Below are positions 24,401 through 39,624 of a stretch of DNA of 64,000 nucleotides, piece by piece. The stretch comes from Rotaria socialis (lineage: Eukaryota > Rotifera > Eurotatoria > Philodinida > Philodinidae), in contig CAJNYU010004602.1 in NCBI GenBank assembly GCA_905331475.1, positions 124,001 to 188,000 on the forward strand, written 5' to 3'. A program made the translations under genes and the position numbers. The notes under the pieces are model-generated. The model saw only the letters and a list, made by a program, of their open reading frames with translations, was not told the DNA's origin and made no database searches. How positions within the stretch are numbered: position 1 is the first letter of the stretch; the number at the start of each line of letters is the position of its first letter.

Positions 24401-26669
24401 TACTAACAAGTTCTTATTCAAATGGTGTGTTATTTTTTAATCCTATAAAATTCTATGAATATCAATGAGAATTCATTTACGTTTAAATGTTTTTTTGAAG
24501 GAAACCTTAAAACAGTAGGCTAATTATTTTTATCTCATCATTGGATTATATTAATATTTATTTTGTGTGTTTTAAAATCTACATAAGTTAGAATGACTAA
24601 GTTTTCAGCAGACAAAAGACTCGTAATCGTTATTGTACTAGTGAAAAAATCATCACACCAATGAATTGATTCATTTTGTTTGTAGTCATAGAATATCATG
24701 CTTTATCGTTTCGAAATTCTCCAACGACTTATTATTAAAAAGTGCTACGAATGTATTATAGATTAAGATTTTCTTCATGTTGCTTGATTCCATGAATGAA
24801 ACTATAATTGCATGACTAGCGCTTTTCATCGTATCTTTCACGTTAATGTGAGTTGTTGAGACGAATCTTTTCAGGTCATAGCCAAAGTCTTAAAACAAAA
24901 AATGCTATAACAATATTTTATTTTTGAAATGATGATTCGTCCCTGTTTCTGTTTAATATAGCATTCAAAATTGCACCTTTCATTGCATGAATTATTCTAT
25001 TTGAATGAAGCTTTTATTTTAAATAATTATGTTCTTCACCATATAGATATATCCTATTCACAAATAGACACCTTTTCGTACGAGTTTTATTCATACACGA
25101 TAGAACGCATATAAATTATGAGAACAGCGTAGATTTGTAGCAAATCCATATTTTAAATCTATGACCTATGGTAGATTGTTCTAATTTATAAACTACAGAA
25201 ACCAAAATCTTATCATGACTTCAGCAACATCGATAGAGAATAAAATCTAGATGAACTTGCTCTACTACACTCTATTTGTACTTTTCTTACTGATAACGTA
25301 GGAAAATCACAGAAAGTAGGTAGTATCATAAGAGAAGCATTTTCTATGGAAACGACTTCTCAATAGTGCAAGTTTTTAAAAAGAATTTGTTATGCATCTT
25401 TCAATCATTAAATTCAATCGCATGAAAATGTCTCATCTATTTATAGCTAAAGTACAGATAGAGAGACAAAATAAAACGATTTTTTAACATGAAATATCCA
25501 TTCTAATACAATGATTCATGTAATTTATAATGTTCTTATTCATATTGTTTTGAACAAATAAAATTGGTTAAACAACATCGGAAAACGAGAAAGTTGTTAT
25601 GCCGTTATTGTTGTAAATTGCCGGTATAGATTGAAAAATGAAACTATGATAAAAACTTCTACTTATACAATTTACCGTTTGTTCTATGGAATCAAATAAC
25701 ATAAAAGAAAATTTCAAATAAAAACAGACCTGAGGGTGCGAAATAATTATGTGAGTGTGGGTATATACAGGTGTAGACGTGGGTGTCGTTAGATAAACGT
25801 ACAGAAATAAAATCAAAGTCACCTATATTTTGTACCGAATACATAAAATTAAAATATTGTATGGGACTAGTGAATGTTCTTGTTTGCCCGGATCTTTTGA
25901 CAGCAATTGTCAATTGTATATAAGAAAATATTGATACGCCATGTTTAATTTCTCAGTATAATGAATAAAGAAACATTTTTATCAATTGTCTTCATCGTGT
26001 GTGAATCTGAGAAATCAGAATGAATAGAAAATCTTTGTTATTTCAAAGTTGATCTCATACTTAATTAATTTTTTTTGATAAAACGAAGACAGTGACAAAA
26101 AATGAATGTTTATCTTTTAGGGTCTTAAATATCGTGAATCTCAAGCGGATACTGAAGTTCTCTATCAACATTTATCACAAATAGGAGAACGAAATGCTCA
26201 GCTACAAGATAGTCTTAGTGCTGAAACTCGAATTAAACTTGATCTTTTCTCTGCACTCGGTGAAGTTAAACGAGAACTTGAAATAGCCAACGGTTTGTAT
26301 TGATTAACTTGATAATAGAATTTTTGAACAAGAAATTCGGAATTTGATTTTCCTTTCTTCTCCACAGGTGCTATTCGAGAAAAAGAACGTGAACTGATCA
26401 TTGCATTACAATCTCAACACCAACCAAATAATTGTATATTCAATGGTCATCCTCATTCACATTGTTCAACATCATCTGGACACTCATCACCAACACATCA
26501 ATTAATTGACACAAATAATAATCCAACAACAATGACTTCGTCATGTTCAACAACTATGTTTTATCCTCCAACTGCTGTTACACCACCACCACTACAAAAT
26601 GCTACATCTAATCTCGATCCGAATGCTCAAGATTTTTGTTTATCAACACATTCGACAAGCAACAACTAA
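21453..26669 (+). CDS. MACO1: Macoilin (transmembrane and coiled-coil ER protein)
   Basis: Twelve exons: 21453-21535, 21599-21740, 21802-21928, 21988-22105, 22169-22235, 22291-22405, 22468-23041, 23743-23904, 23973-24149, 24216-24336, 26121-26292 and 26368-26669, in phase, 719 residues. The N-terminal part matches macoilin: start MKRR, TEGIYGSALMYLKF, LEFRFEFLWPFWL, PVQWLFFAASSYVW and CIGYPMVTLGFGFKTYL, with several membrane spans. A Ser/Asn/Gln-rich linker (exon 7) leads into coiled coil (exons 8-11), including the conserved SLSAETRIKLDLFSALGE. The C-terminus keeps the LDPNAQ motif. Family knowledge: macoilin is an ER-associated, neuron-enriched protein that affects excitability and behaviour in nematodes. 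The introns at 23042-23742 (701 nt) and 24337-26120 (1,784 nt) are long for this locus; I see no coding sequence in them. Confidence 0.95.
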
Positions 26670-27786
26670 ATGAAAATAAGAAAAAAAAATGAAATCTACT
26701 ATGTAATACATATATAACTAATTACGTATACAATATCTATATATAGAGTGAGATTTGAAAATGATGACAACAGCCATTTTTATTTTTAGATGATCATAAC
26801 ATGCAGCCCATTTTCTTTCTCTTTTTTTGTTTGTTTTTGTAAACGTATATTCGCAATCTTTTTTTCTCTCGATATTTTCCCCTATTCATATACGTGTATG
26901 TGTTTATTTGTGTGTATACATTGTTTATTTTTCCTTTTCTATCTAATACAGATTCAAACCGTACCCTTTCCGCATATTAACATCATTACCAAATGTCTCA
27001 TTCGCTCTTTTCTACATGTATTTTTGTCTATTCTTTCCTTTTATGTATATGAAACATCATCATAATGGTTGTTGTCGTTTGTTTTGTTTGCATATACAAA
27101 AAGCATTAATATAATTGACCATATTGATGGTGGCCTATTATCATCTAACTTTTGTTTTATTTTTTTCACAACAAATAACTATTTTTAGTTGAATCTCTTT
27201 TTTCGGTTAAAATAGACATGAATGAAATGGATGTTTTCGTTAAAAAACAGATTAAGTCCCCATCTACGAGATGTCTAGTTTTGAGAAGAAGTTACCTATA
27301 AAATACATTTCATTAAGAATCTTTTGTTTTTTGGGCTCGATTCTACTTTTGATTGATTCATTTTCTCCTCCTTCTGAACATCTGCTATAGAATATTCTCT
27401 TATAAAATGCTAAACAACAGCTGGCAGTCTCTAGACATTCGTATTTGTTGACTTTTTTTCCCCCCGTCTGACATTAACAAGTTTTGATCACTCAGTATCT
27501 CTCTCTTTTTTTTCGAACAATCCTAATTAACGACTTCTAATGGAAAATATAAAATTCTGTGGAGATCGTTTTAAATTATTTTTTTTTTAGTTTCGTGTAA
27601 TGGTCAAAAACATCTATCGCCTTTTTTTTGAAAACTTAATTTGACAAAAACAAGATTAATTTTCCTAGTTTCGATCCCAGTAACTGTTGACGTAAGGAAA
27701 AGATTATGAATTTATTGGAAAATCTTAAATATTGATTTCGGAAAATATTTTATTCTCTAATTTTACTTTTAGAAAACGAAAAAAAA
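26670..27786. other. Intergenic, T-rich
   Basis: Probable macoilin 3' UTR followed by T-rich sequence. No gene recognised. An acceptor-like tttacttttag ends about 15 nt before the next ATG (27787). Confidence 0.5.
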
Positions 27787-30383
<2,597 letters not shown>

Positions 30384-30574
30384 CGTTCGCTTTTATCGTT
30401 ACTGTTGTTGTTGTTGTTGTTTGTATTTTATCATTATGTGTGATAGATTTTCGATTGATTTATTACAAATTATTGTGAAGTCACGAATCAAACGAACAAA
30501 TCAGGATCGTTTTTTCGTATTGTTTTTTTTTGTAAAATTAACTGGTAAAAATAAACTCATCGTTTTGTTTTTTA

Positions 30575-30583
30575 TCTTTGCAG
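30575..30583 (+). promoter_or_regulatory. 3' splice-acceptor motif abutting the JAGN1 start codon
   Basis: The sequence tctttgcag lies directly before ATG at 30584, with T-rich sequence and an AATAAA (near 30549) upstream. No upstream donor-bearing coding exon is evident, so this could be a trans-splice acceptor or the end of a 5'-UTR intron. Confidence 0.5.
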
Positions 30584-31153
30584 ATGTCTCTTCCAGGGTC
30601 ACAACATATTGTTGGTACTGATGGTAGTGATTATCAACATCGCGAGTGTATTGCTCCACATTATCGTGCTAGTATAGAAAGCAAATCTCGTTTTCGCATA
30701 TTAATCTATTCTCATTTTCTACTTGGTGTTCTTGTTTTTGTTCATATTCTTACATATCATACGTCGTTGATGTCAACACTAAATGTACCACGTCCACATC
30801 TATGGCAATATATTTGGCTGAATAGTGTTTTCGCATCCATATGTGGTCTTTTATCGATAAATAAAAATCGTATTTTTTTAATGAAAATATTTTTTCGTGG
30901 CACAGCAATATTTGGCTTAGGTACAATTATTACAACAATAATAATTAATTTAAGTGAATTGTTCACATTTAAAAAATTAAAAACTAATCATCAATTAGAT
31001 GAACTTGAACCACAAACATTTCTTGGTTTCCCATTATTAGTACTTTGGTATATATTTTTAATAATTACTATTCAAATTCATGCATTTAGTTTATATATGG
31101 CAAATATTTTATTGTCGAGTTGGGAGCAAAATCAAAGTGCAAAGCATCACTAG
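30584..31153 (+). CDS. JAGN1: Jagunal homologue, ER membrane protein
   Basis: Single exon, 189 residues, the usual size of jagunal (183 in human). The N-terminus has GTDGSDYQHRE, the hallmark of the family. Four hydrophobic spans follow, and the C-terminal part has the conserved IQIHAFSLYMA before a short polar tail. Family knowledge: jagunal is an ER transmembrane protein needed for ER organisation and vesicular secretion (oocytes in flies, granulocytes in mammals). The start is the ATG directly after a cag acceptor. It lies 200 nt downstream of the DHHC gene and 201 nt upstream of POFUT2, on the same strand. Confidence 0.93.
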   Translation: MSLPGSQHIVGTDGSDYQHRECIAPHYRASIESKSRFRILIYSHFLLGVLVFVHILTYHTSLMSTLNVPRPHLWQYIWLNSVFASICGLLSINKNRIFLMKIFFRGTAIFGLGTIITTIIINLSELFTFKKLKTNHQLDELEPQTFLGFPLLVLWYIFLIITIQIHAFSLYMANILLSSWEQNQSAKHH

Positions 31154-31354
31154 TCATAATGTGACAATCATTCGAATCTATGATTAGTCACAACATAATA
31201 ATGATAGATAACCAATCCCGTGTGCGTGCAATCCTTGTTTTTTTTTGCCAGTCTTTTTTTGTTTGGGTTTTAATCTCATTTACTAATAAACGACACGCTT
31301 TTATGACTGGATCGAAAAAAAATCAAAAGAAGAAATATTTTTATTTCAGAGTTA

Positions 31355-32811
31355 ATGTTGTTTTTCGCATTCTTGCTCTTGTTCATTTTCCAGCCTGCTT
31401 ATTCATTGATTGATGATGATGATAATAATAATCATCAACAATGTACCAAAGATTCTTGTGCATCAATAACATCTTCTACCTATTATGTTTTGTATGATGT
31501 TAATCATGGAGAAGGCTTTAATTTACGTCGTGATGTTTATATAAGAATGGCTAATCTTATTCATACACTTCGTGAACATAAATCAACAGACTCGAATTGG
31601 GTTCTTGTTCTTCCACCATGGGGTCCACTGTACCATTGGTTTTCTCATAATCTTCCACGGACTCAATTGGAATGGTCACATTTTTTTGATATAAAAAGTC
31701 TTTCACGTTTTATACCTGTTATTGAATTTGAAGATTTTCTTCAGTTATTCACATCATCATCATCATCTTCGTCAACATCTCAAATAACAATTCCATATGT
31801 GTATACATTACAACATTTTAGTGAAGGATGGGGAGAACATTTTGAAGAAAAATTAGAAATACGTAAATGCAATGAGGAACCAATGTATGAAAAAAGAAAT
31901 GATAATTATTATTATGGATGGTTTTTTGGTTATAACGATCGAGTACGTGCTCGACAATTTCAGTGTCTATCAGCTCAAGGTTTTGTTACTGTCCTTGTGG
32001 ATTTTTTAATTCAAAATATAACATGGTTAGATGATAGAAATAAAAAACAATTTGTAAAAAGTATCATGTTTGATCGAGCTGAAACGTTATTGCATGTTGA
32101 CTATGGTGGTTATAATTATTGGCGAGCAAGACGTAGTATGAGATATGCAAAACAACTTGTAGATCTTGGTGAGGATCTGTGTTTTTTGTTTCTATTGAAA
32201 AAAAAATGTGAAAGATTTTTCAATTTTAATTAAATTTTCCAGGTAATCGTTTTCGTGCTGATTATTTAAATTCAACGGATTTAATCGATCGTACTGTTCT
32301 TATTGATGATTGGACTAAAATGAAACGTCATCATAGTCAAGCTATGGGTGGTCCTTATATTGGTATTCATTTGCGTCGTCGTGATTATATAAAAGCACGT
32401 CCAGGATATGTTCCATCTCTTGAACATGCTGCTCGTCAAGTGTGCCATCATCTAAATCGTTTGAATCTGTCGCTTACGTTTATTGCAACAGACGCTGATG
32501 AAAATGAAATTGATACACTTCGTCAACATGCTCATCAATTATGTGAGATATCGAGCAATCAAATATATACGTATAGACCCAATGAAAAAGTTCTAGAGAA
32601 AATTTTAGATGGCGGTAAAGCCATTGTTGATCAATGGATATGTGCACATGCTCGTTATTTTATTGGTAGTTATGAATCAACATTTAGTTTTAGAATACAA
32701 GAAGATAGAGAAATACTTGGTTTTGAACAAGATTCAACTTTCAATCGACTATGTGGAGATCATGAAGGTATTTCATGTCAAAAGTCAAGTGTTTGGTCAA
32801 TTGCTTATTGA
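31355..32811 (+). CDS. POFUT2: GDP-fucose protein O-fucosyltransferase 2
   Basis: Two exons, 31355-32168 and 32243-32811, 460 residues. A hydrophobic signal peptide starts MLFFAFLLLFIF. The catalytic glutamate motif EGFNLRRDVYIR is near residue 53, followed by WVLVLPPWGPLYHW. The GDP-fucose-binding HLRRRDY lies near residue 313, and the C-terminal part has YESTFSFRIQEDREILG. The enzyme adds O-fucose to thrombospondin type-1 repeats in the ER. Length is close to the human enzyme (429). An acceptor-like tatttcag ends 5 nt before the ATG. I see no C-terminal KDEL-type signal. An AATAAA at 31285-31290 lies in the spacer after JAGN1. Confidence 0.95.
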
Positions 32812-33213
32812 AATCTAATGTTACATTCACTCAGTCGGTGCTCTGTTCTGATAGTTGCTTTGTTGTTTCCTGATTTTTTTTGATTATATGTGAAATCTCA
32901 TTTCGGCAGATTAGTTTTGTTTATTGTCAATCAAATGAATAACTGAAGAAAAAGAATGACAAATAAGAATGTAAAATGGGTTTGCCCGGTATGCGTACGT
33001 TTTATTCTTATGAAGCTGAAAAAAGAACGAACAAAGAGTACGATAGAATATTTATCAATATGCAAAGTGTGCACAATGACACATCTCTGGTTTATGTTAG
33101 AGCAAAGAACATGATTTTTTTTACCGAGGCTCAAACCAAAAACATATATAAATCCGCATGTTTTTATGGTTTATAGTCTTTTCTTTTTTATAGATTTTTC
33201 CTTCAGCCTAAAT

Positions 33214-36200
33214 ATGGAATTACTCTCATTTCAATTTACTACCTTTGATATTACTATTTCTATAGTACTACTCATAATAGCACTGATTGCAGTATATTGG
33301 TTTCAGCGTGAGCCATCCTCATCTAAATCAGACGATATCAAACAAACAATTAGAAACTTTCGAATGTAATTTTTTATTTCTGCTTTGTTTGTCGATTAGC
33401 TTGTAACTATAAATAATTTATTGTTTGTTTTCTATTTTCTATTTTCTAGAGACAATGTAGGAGTGAAAGGAACAGGAGCTTCTCAAGAAGGCAGTTTTGT
33501 AGATCGTATGATACATTCTAATAAGAAAATGGTTGTATTTTATGGTTCGCAAACGGGTACAGCAGAAGATTTTGCTCAGCGTATAGCTAAACAAGCTAAA
33601 CGTTATGGAATATCTGCAGCTGTCTGTGATCCTGAAGAATGTGATATGGTTTGTTATTTGAATTTTGCATTCATCAAATGGCTAGTTTCTCTCTCTCTCT
33701 CTCTCTCCTACCATTAGGAAGAACTAAAACGATTAATAGCGATTGATAAACACTTAGCATTGTTTTGTTTGGCAACATATGGTGAAGGTGACCCAACAGA
33801 TAATGCTCAAGAATTCTATGAATGGTTACGTGGAGATGAACGAGATTTAACTGATCTACATTATGCTGTAAGATTTATTCGTATAAAAATATAGTGAGCA
33901 AAATAATTGTTTTCGTTTCAAAGGTTTTCGGCCTTGGTAATAAAACATATGAACATTATAATGCTGTCGGCAAACTTGTTGATAAACGTATAGCTGAATT
34001 GGGTGGTGTTCGCGTATGTGAGTTAGGTCTTGGTGATGATGATGGGAAGTATGCATAAGAAATTCTGATTTAGTTTAAAACATTTTGTTAATTTAATTTT
34101 TGTTTGTAGTGTTGAAGATGATTTTATGGCATGGACAACTATATTTTGGCAAAATGTTTGTCATAAATATGAACTCGTAATAAATACTGATGGAGCATCG
34201 TATGTTTTCTTTCTCTTGATATTGATATATGAGTATCTCTTTATTAGAATGAGACAATATAAACTTGTTCCAGGGCCATTTTCTGTTGATAGTGTTTTCA
34301 CTGGTGAAATAGGTCGATTGAAATCTTATGAAAAACAAAAACCGTACGTTCATTTTTTAACAAAAGAAACCGACGAAGAAAAACTATAATTATTTCATCA
34401 TAGACCGTATGATGCTCGCAATCCATATTTAGCACCAGTTACTAAAAGTCGTGAATTATTTCAAAAGGATTGTCTTCGTTCGTGTTTGCACTTAGAGTTG
34501 GATATATCAGCAACAAATATAAAGTAAACACTATAATTCTCTCTCTCTCTCTGCATATATATATATATTTACATTTTGTGATGTTATCATTAAGATAGAA
34601 AGTTTATTTGTGTGTTTTTTCTTTCTTTTCGTTTCGCTATTAGATATGAAGTTGGCTACCACGTGGCTGTATTTCCGTCAAATGATGTAACTTTAGTTAA
34701 TCGTGTTGGTGAATTACTTGATGTTAATCTGGACGAAATTATTGCACTTGTTAATGTGGATGGTCTGTATTTTCTTTATATATATATGCTCTCGTCATTT
34801 TGTTTTTACAGAGGATGCACAAAAGAAATTTCCATTTCCCTGTCCATGTAGTTATCGTACTGCATTAACATACTACTTAGATTTAACAAGTATGCCCAAT
34901 ACACAAATACTTAAAGAAATAGCACAATATGCCACAGATGAGAATGATAAAACTCTATTAACATTAATGGGCTCGTATAGTGAAGACGGAAAAGTAAATG
35001 AAACTTAACTATATTTTTAAGCCAATTTTTCTTTTCTATTTACATTTTGATTTAATCAGATTAAATATAAAGAGTGGATACTTGATAGTTGTCGTTCAAT
35101 AGTTGCTATTCTTGAAGATTTATCATCATTGAAACCACCACTTGATCATTTATGTGAATTATTACCACGTTTACATCCACGTTATTATTCCATATCATCA
35201 TCAGCAAAAGTTCACCCAACGTCTATTCATATTACAGCTGTCATTGTTCATTTTGAAACACCAACAAAACGTGTTGCAAAAGGCGTTGCAACAAATTGTT
35301 TCAAAGAATTATATATGAGACATCAAGCAATAGGTTGTGCTCAACATAAAGAAGACGATACTTGTCATTTACCTAATCGTCTTCCAATTTTTATACGTAA
35401 ATCATCATTTCGTTTACCATTTCGATTTCAAACACCAATTATTATGATTGGTATGTAACTAAATACTTCTTTGATTGATGAATTTATTGAGAACTAGAAT
35501 CCTTTTTGAATTCCGAGACAATCTCTATACATATCTAAGAAATGAACAGAATGAACATGTTTAAGAAGAAAAGAACAATAAATCTTAAGAAGGTCACAAT
35601 ACAATAGTATATTTCAGGGACGAGTCAAAGAAACAATAGAGAGATAAAACGATGAGAAGAAAAACAAAAGAATGACAGTATAATACATTTGAAACGATCT
35701 ATTTATCATTCGTAGGACCATCTGTACTATCCAATTGAAATCATACATACGAGATGAATTGCATTACGTTTAGAACAATACAGAGAATAAGAGCTCGTCT
35801 AACGAATGATATGGTCTCTGTCTGAAAAATAACTTGAGATTCAAATTAACTACAATTTTAACTTAGAACTGAATTACATCAATATACTCTAGATTTCCAA
35901 AGCATAAGTATTCATCTGATTTTCTTTTGTTTTCTCGTAGGTCCTGGTACTGGTTTAGCACCATTTCGTGGTTTTATACAAGAACGTCATTTTTTTAAAA
36001 CTCAAGGTAAACCCGTAGGTGAAACAATTCTTTATTACGGTTGTCGAAATCGAGCTGAAGATTATCTATATGAAGAAGAATTAAACTATTTTATTAAAGA
36101 AAATGCACTTGAATTACATGTTGCTTTTTCACGTGATCAAGAGGAAAAAATTTATGTAACACATTTATTAAAAGATCATGGAGCGAAATTATGGAAATTA

Positions 36201-36443
36201 ATAAAAGAAGATAATGCTTCGATTTATGTTTGTGGGTAAGAAAATTCTGTATTCATTGAATATTGATTCGTTTTATATTATTATTAAATTTTGTTTAGTG
36301 ATGCAAAAAACATGGCTAGAGATGTGCATTCTATTTTAATCGATATTGCTCAAACTTATGGTAATATGACGTTGGAACGAGCCACAGCATTCATTAAAGA
36401 TCTAACACAAAAAGATAGATATTCGCAAGATGTTTGGAGTTAA
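33214..36443 (+). CDS. POR: NADPH-cytochrome P450 reductase
   Basis: Twelve exons: 33214-33365, 33450-33648, 33718-33867, 33924-34048, 34110-34199, 34248-34343, 34404-34523, 34644-34762, 34812-34993, 35060-35450, 35941-36235 and 36299-36443, in phase, 687 residues. Near the N-terminus is one membrane anchor. The flavodoxin-like FMN domain has [13 protein letters not shown] (near 78) and [15 protein letters not shown]. The FAD-binding RYYSISSS is near 451, and the NADPH site begins with [12 protein letters not shown] near 542, followed by [17 protein letters not shown]. The penultimate residue is the conserved C-terminal tryptophan (DVWS). The enzyme passes electrons from NADPH through FAD and FMN to ER cytochromes P450 and haem oxygenase. 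An acceptor-like ccttcag ends 8 nt before the ATG. The tenth intron (490 nt) is unusually long here. Confidence 0.97.
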
Positions 36444-36728
36444 TCTACGATACCACTGGACATTTCAATTCGGTGCACGCCCATCTAAGTGATAAAATTA
36501 ACCGATTCTTTTTTTAGTGAAAATTTTCATATACTCTGATTTTTGTTTTCTATTTATTCTTTTATGCTTTCTTCTAAAATATTTGTTTGAAAACTTCAGA
36601 TCGGAAAAATGGTATTGCTATTGCGCTTATAATTTTTTTAATAATTAATGTTTTGAATATAGAGCGACTACAATAAATCCAACATGAAAGATCGAAATAA
36701 AATCAGAAACACTAGAACTGAGCTCTTT

Positions 36729-37175
36729 CTAATGTCGATACATAGTTGAAGTGAAAAGAATTGTGTCAAGTAGAATACCACTTATGATTGAAGTTTGAAT
36801 CTTAGAAACAAATTTTGTCCATGGAGCAATACAAATAATTAGGCTAAAACTTGACGTTAACGCTAGAAAACTTGATACTTGATCACTTATAGCAATATGA
36901 TATCTAAATATACATATACATTTATGTCGTCAGTAATGATTCTTTCAGAAATATAAGTATAAACAATAAGAGTTAACCGACACCAATGAGCAAAATGTTC
37001 ACAATTATACAATATTAAATCATAACCATTAAATCTCAATGCACTATAAACGCGTCGAAGGATTTCATCTCGAGGGAATGGGCGAAGTATACAATCTTTA
37101 TTATTGTTTATATTGACAATGGACAATGAAAGAAAACCGTTAAATTCGCATATTTCAACTCGAATTTGTTCAATC
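36729..37175 (-). CDS. LRAT-domain protein, C-terminal part
   Basis: Two exons on the minus strand, about 37175-36978 and 36903-36729, join in phase and end in TAG. The first encodes the cysteine-containing LRAT motif YNCEHFAHWCR. The second encodes a hydrophobic C-terminal segment, as in many LRAT/PLAAT-type acyltransferases. In this NlpC/P60-related family the cysteine of NCEHF is the nucleophile and an upstream histidine completes the site. I could not find an exon with that histidine or a start codon up to 37.6 kb, so this is a partial model, or a 5'-truncated gene. The 5' boundary (an acceptor reading catag at 37177-37176) is a guess; an in-frame stop lies just upstream. Confidence 0.6.
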
Positions 37176-37177
37176 CT

Positions 37178-38003
37178 ATGATCAGATAAAGGTCACCAGA
37201 TTATTTTAAAAGCCTGTAATTAGATTTATTTATTTGATGTCGAAGTAACACTTCTTAACAAAATTTATTTTGTATGATTCTATGAAGTATTGACTATTGC
37301 GACAAGAGGATTTTCACAATGCAACATATATAGTTAACATGGCTATATTTGTTAATAAAATATTTTGAAAAAAACACAAAACATTCAGAAGTAGTAATTC
37401 TCATCTTTCTACTACTTTTATTAGTTTATACTGTATTTAAATCACCTACGGTACTCTCAAGGTTGAAAACAAGTAAGCATGACTGCACATGCGATTATAG
37501 GATGTCAGAGGAGGCATCATAAACAGAGAAAACGATACACACCCTCACCTTAGCATTTAGTAAGAACAAAATTTTCGTCTCTTAACGTTTGCTAGATTTT
37601 TCATAAGACTCGTTGACAAATTATGTTGACCTGAAAAATAAACTTCAATAATATGCTTTAATATGAAAATACTTGTCAAGACATACAATAATAATTTTGC
37701 AATAACATATTTAGCTGTACTAGATTGTGAATATTCAGCAAAGTTTTTTTCAACCTAGAAATTAGTAATTAAAAATTTCATGGTTCTTTCTTTTGTTTTA
37801 CTAATTTCTATCATTGAAGCGCCATAAATAAGAAAATAAAAAAGACAACTTGATATGCGTATGAGCAAAGGTTTATTTTAGAAGTAGAGAAGTAGAGCAC
37901 ATATACTTAGCACCAGAAAATCAGCTTATAAAAGAAAAAGAAATAAGAAATAAAAAACTCTATGTGTGTGTGTCTATATTGTTTGATGAATTTGTTTTTT
38001 AGT
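37178..38003. other. Intergenic, no gene recognised
   Basis: AT-rich. It should contain the 5' part of the LRAT gene if that gene is intact, but none was recognised. The right end is the actin 3' UTR. Confidence 0.4.
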
Positions 38004-39387
<1,384 letters not shown>

Positions 39388-39488
39388 TTCTCTGCTTAGT
39401 TCTTAATACGAGTGGTAAATGTTAGATATGATGTTGCTGTGAATATGCAAAACACAAAAGGCAAGCTTATAATGGATAAGACCGAACG

Positions 39489-39624
39489 TTATATAGTAAG
39501 TTCTATTTTCTCTTTTTCTCTCGGCCGCTCTAGTATGCCGTATAAGGATATGCATGATAGTATATTTGGTATTATCTGCGGTTTTTCTAGATGGGAAAAG
39601 AACAACCAGTATTTCCTTATATGG
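39489..39624 (-). promoter_or_regulatory. Actin promoter: TATA-like motif and CArG boxes
   Basis: Reading the minus strand upstream of the actin ATG (39387): a TATATAA motif at 39495-39489; a CArG-like CCTTATACGG at 39547-39538 (one mismatch to CCWWWWWWGG); and a perfect CArG box at 39624-39615 (CCATATAAGG, or CCTTATATGG on the plus strand). Serum response factor binding CArG boxes upstream of actin genes is well established in animals. The spacing, about 50 and 120 bp before the TATA motif, is plausible. Confidence 0.6.

Noticed and set aside
30578-30583. A JAGN1 start at 30578
   Set aside because: That codon is TTG inside the acceptor; ATG at 30584 is preferred.
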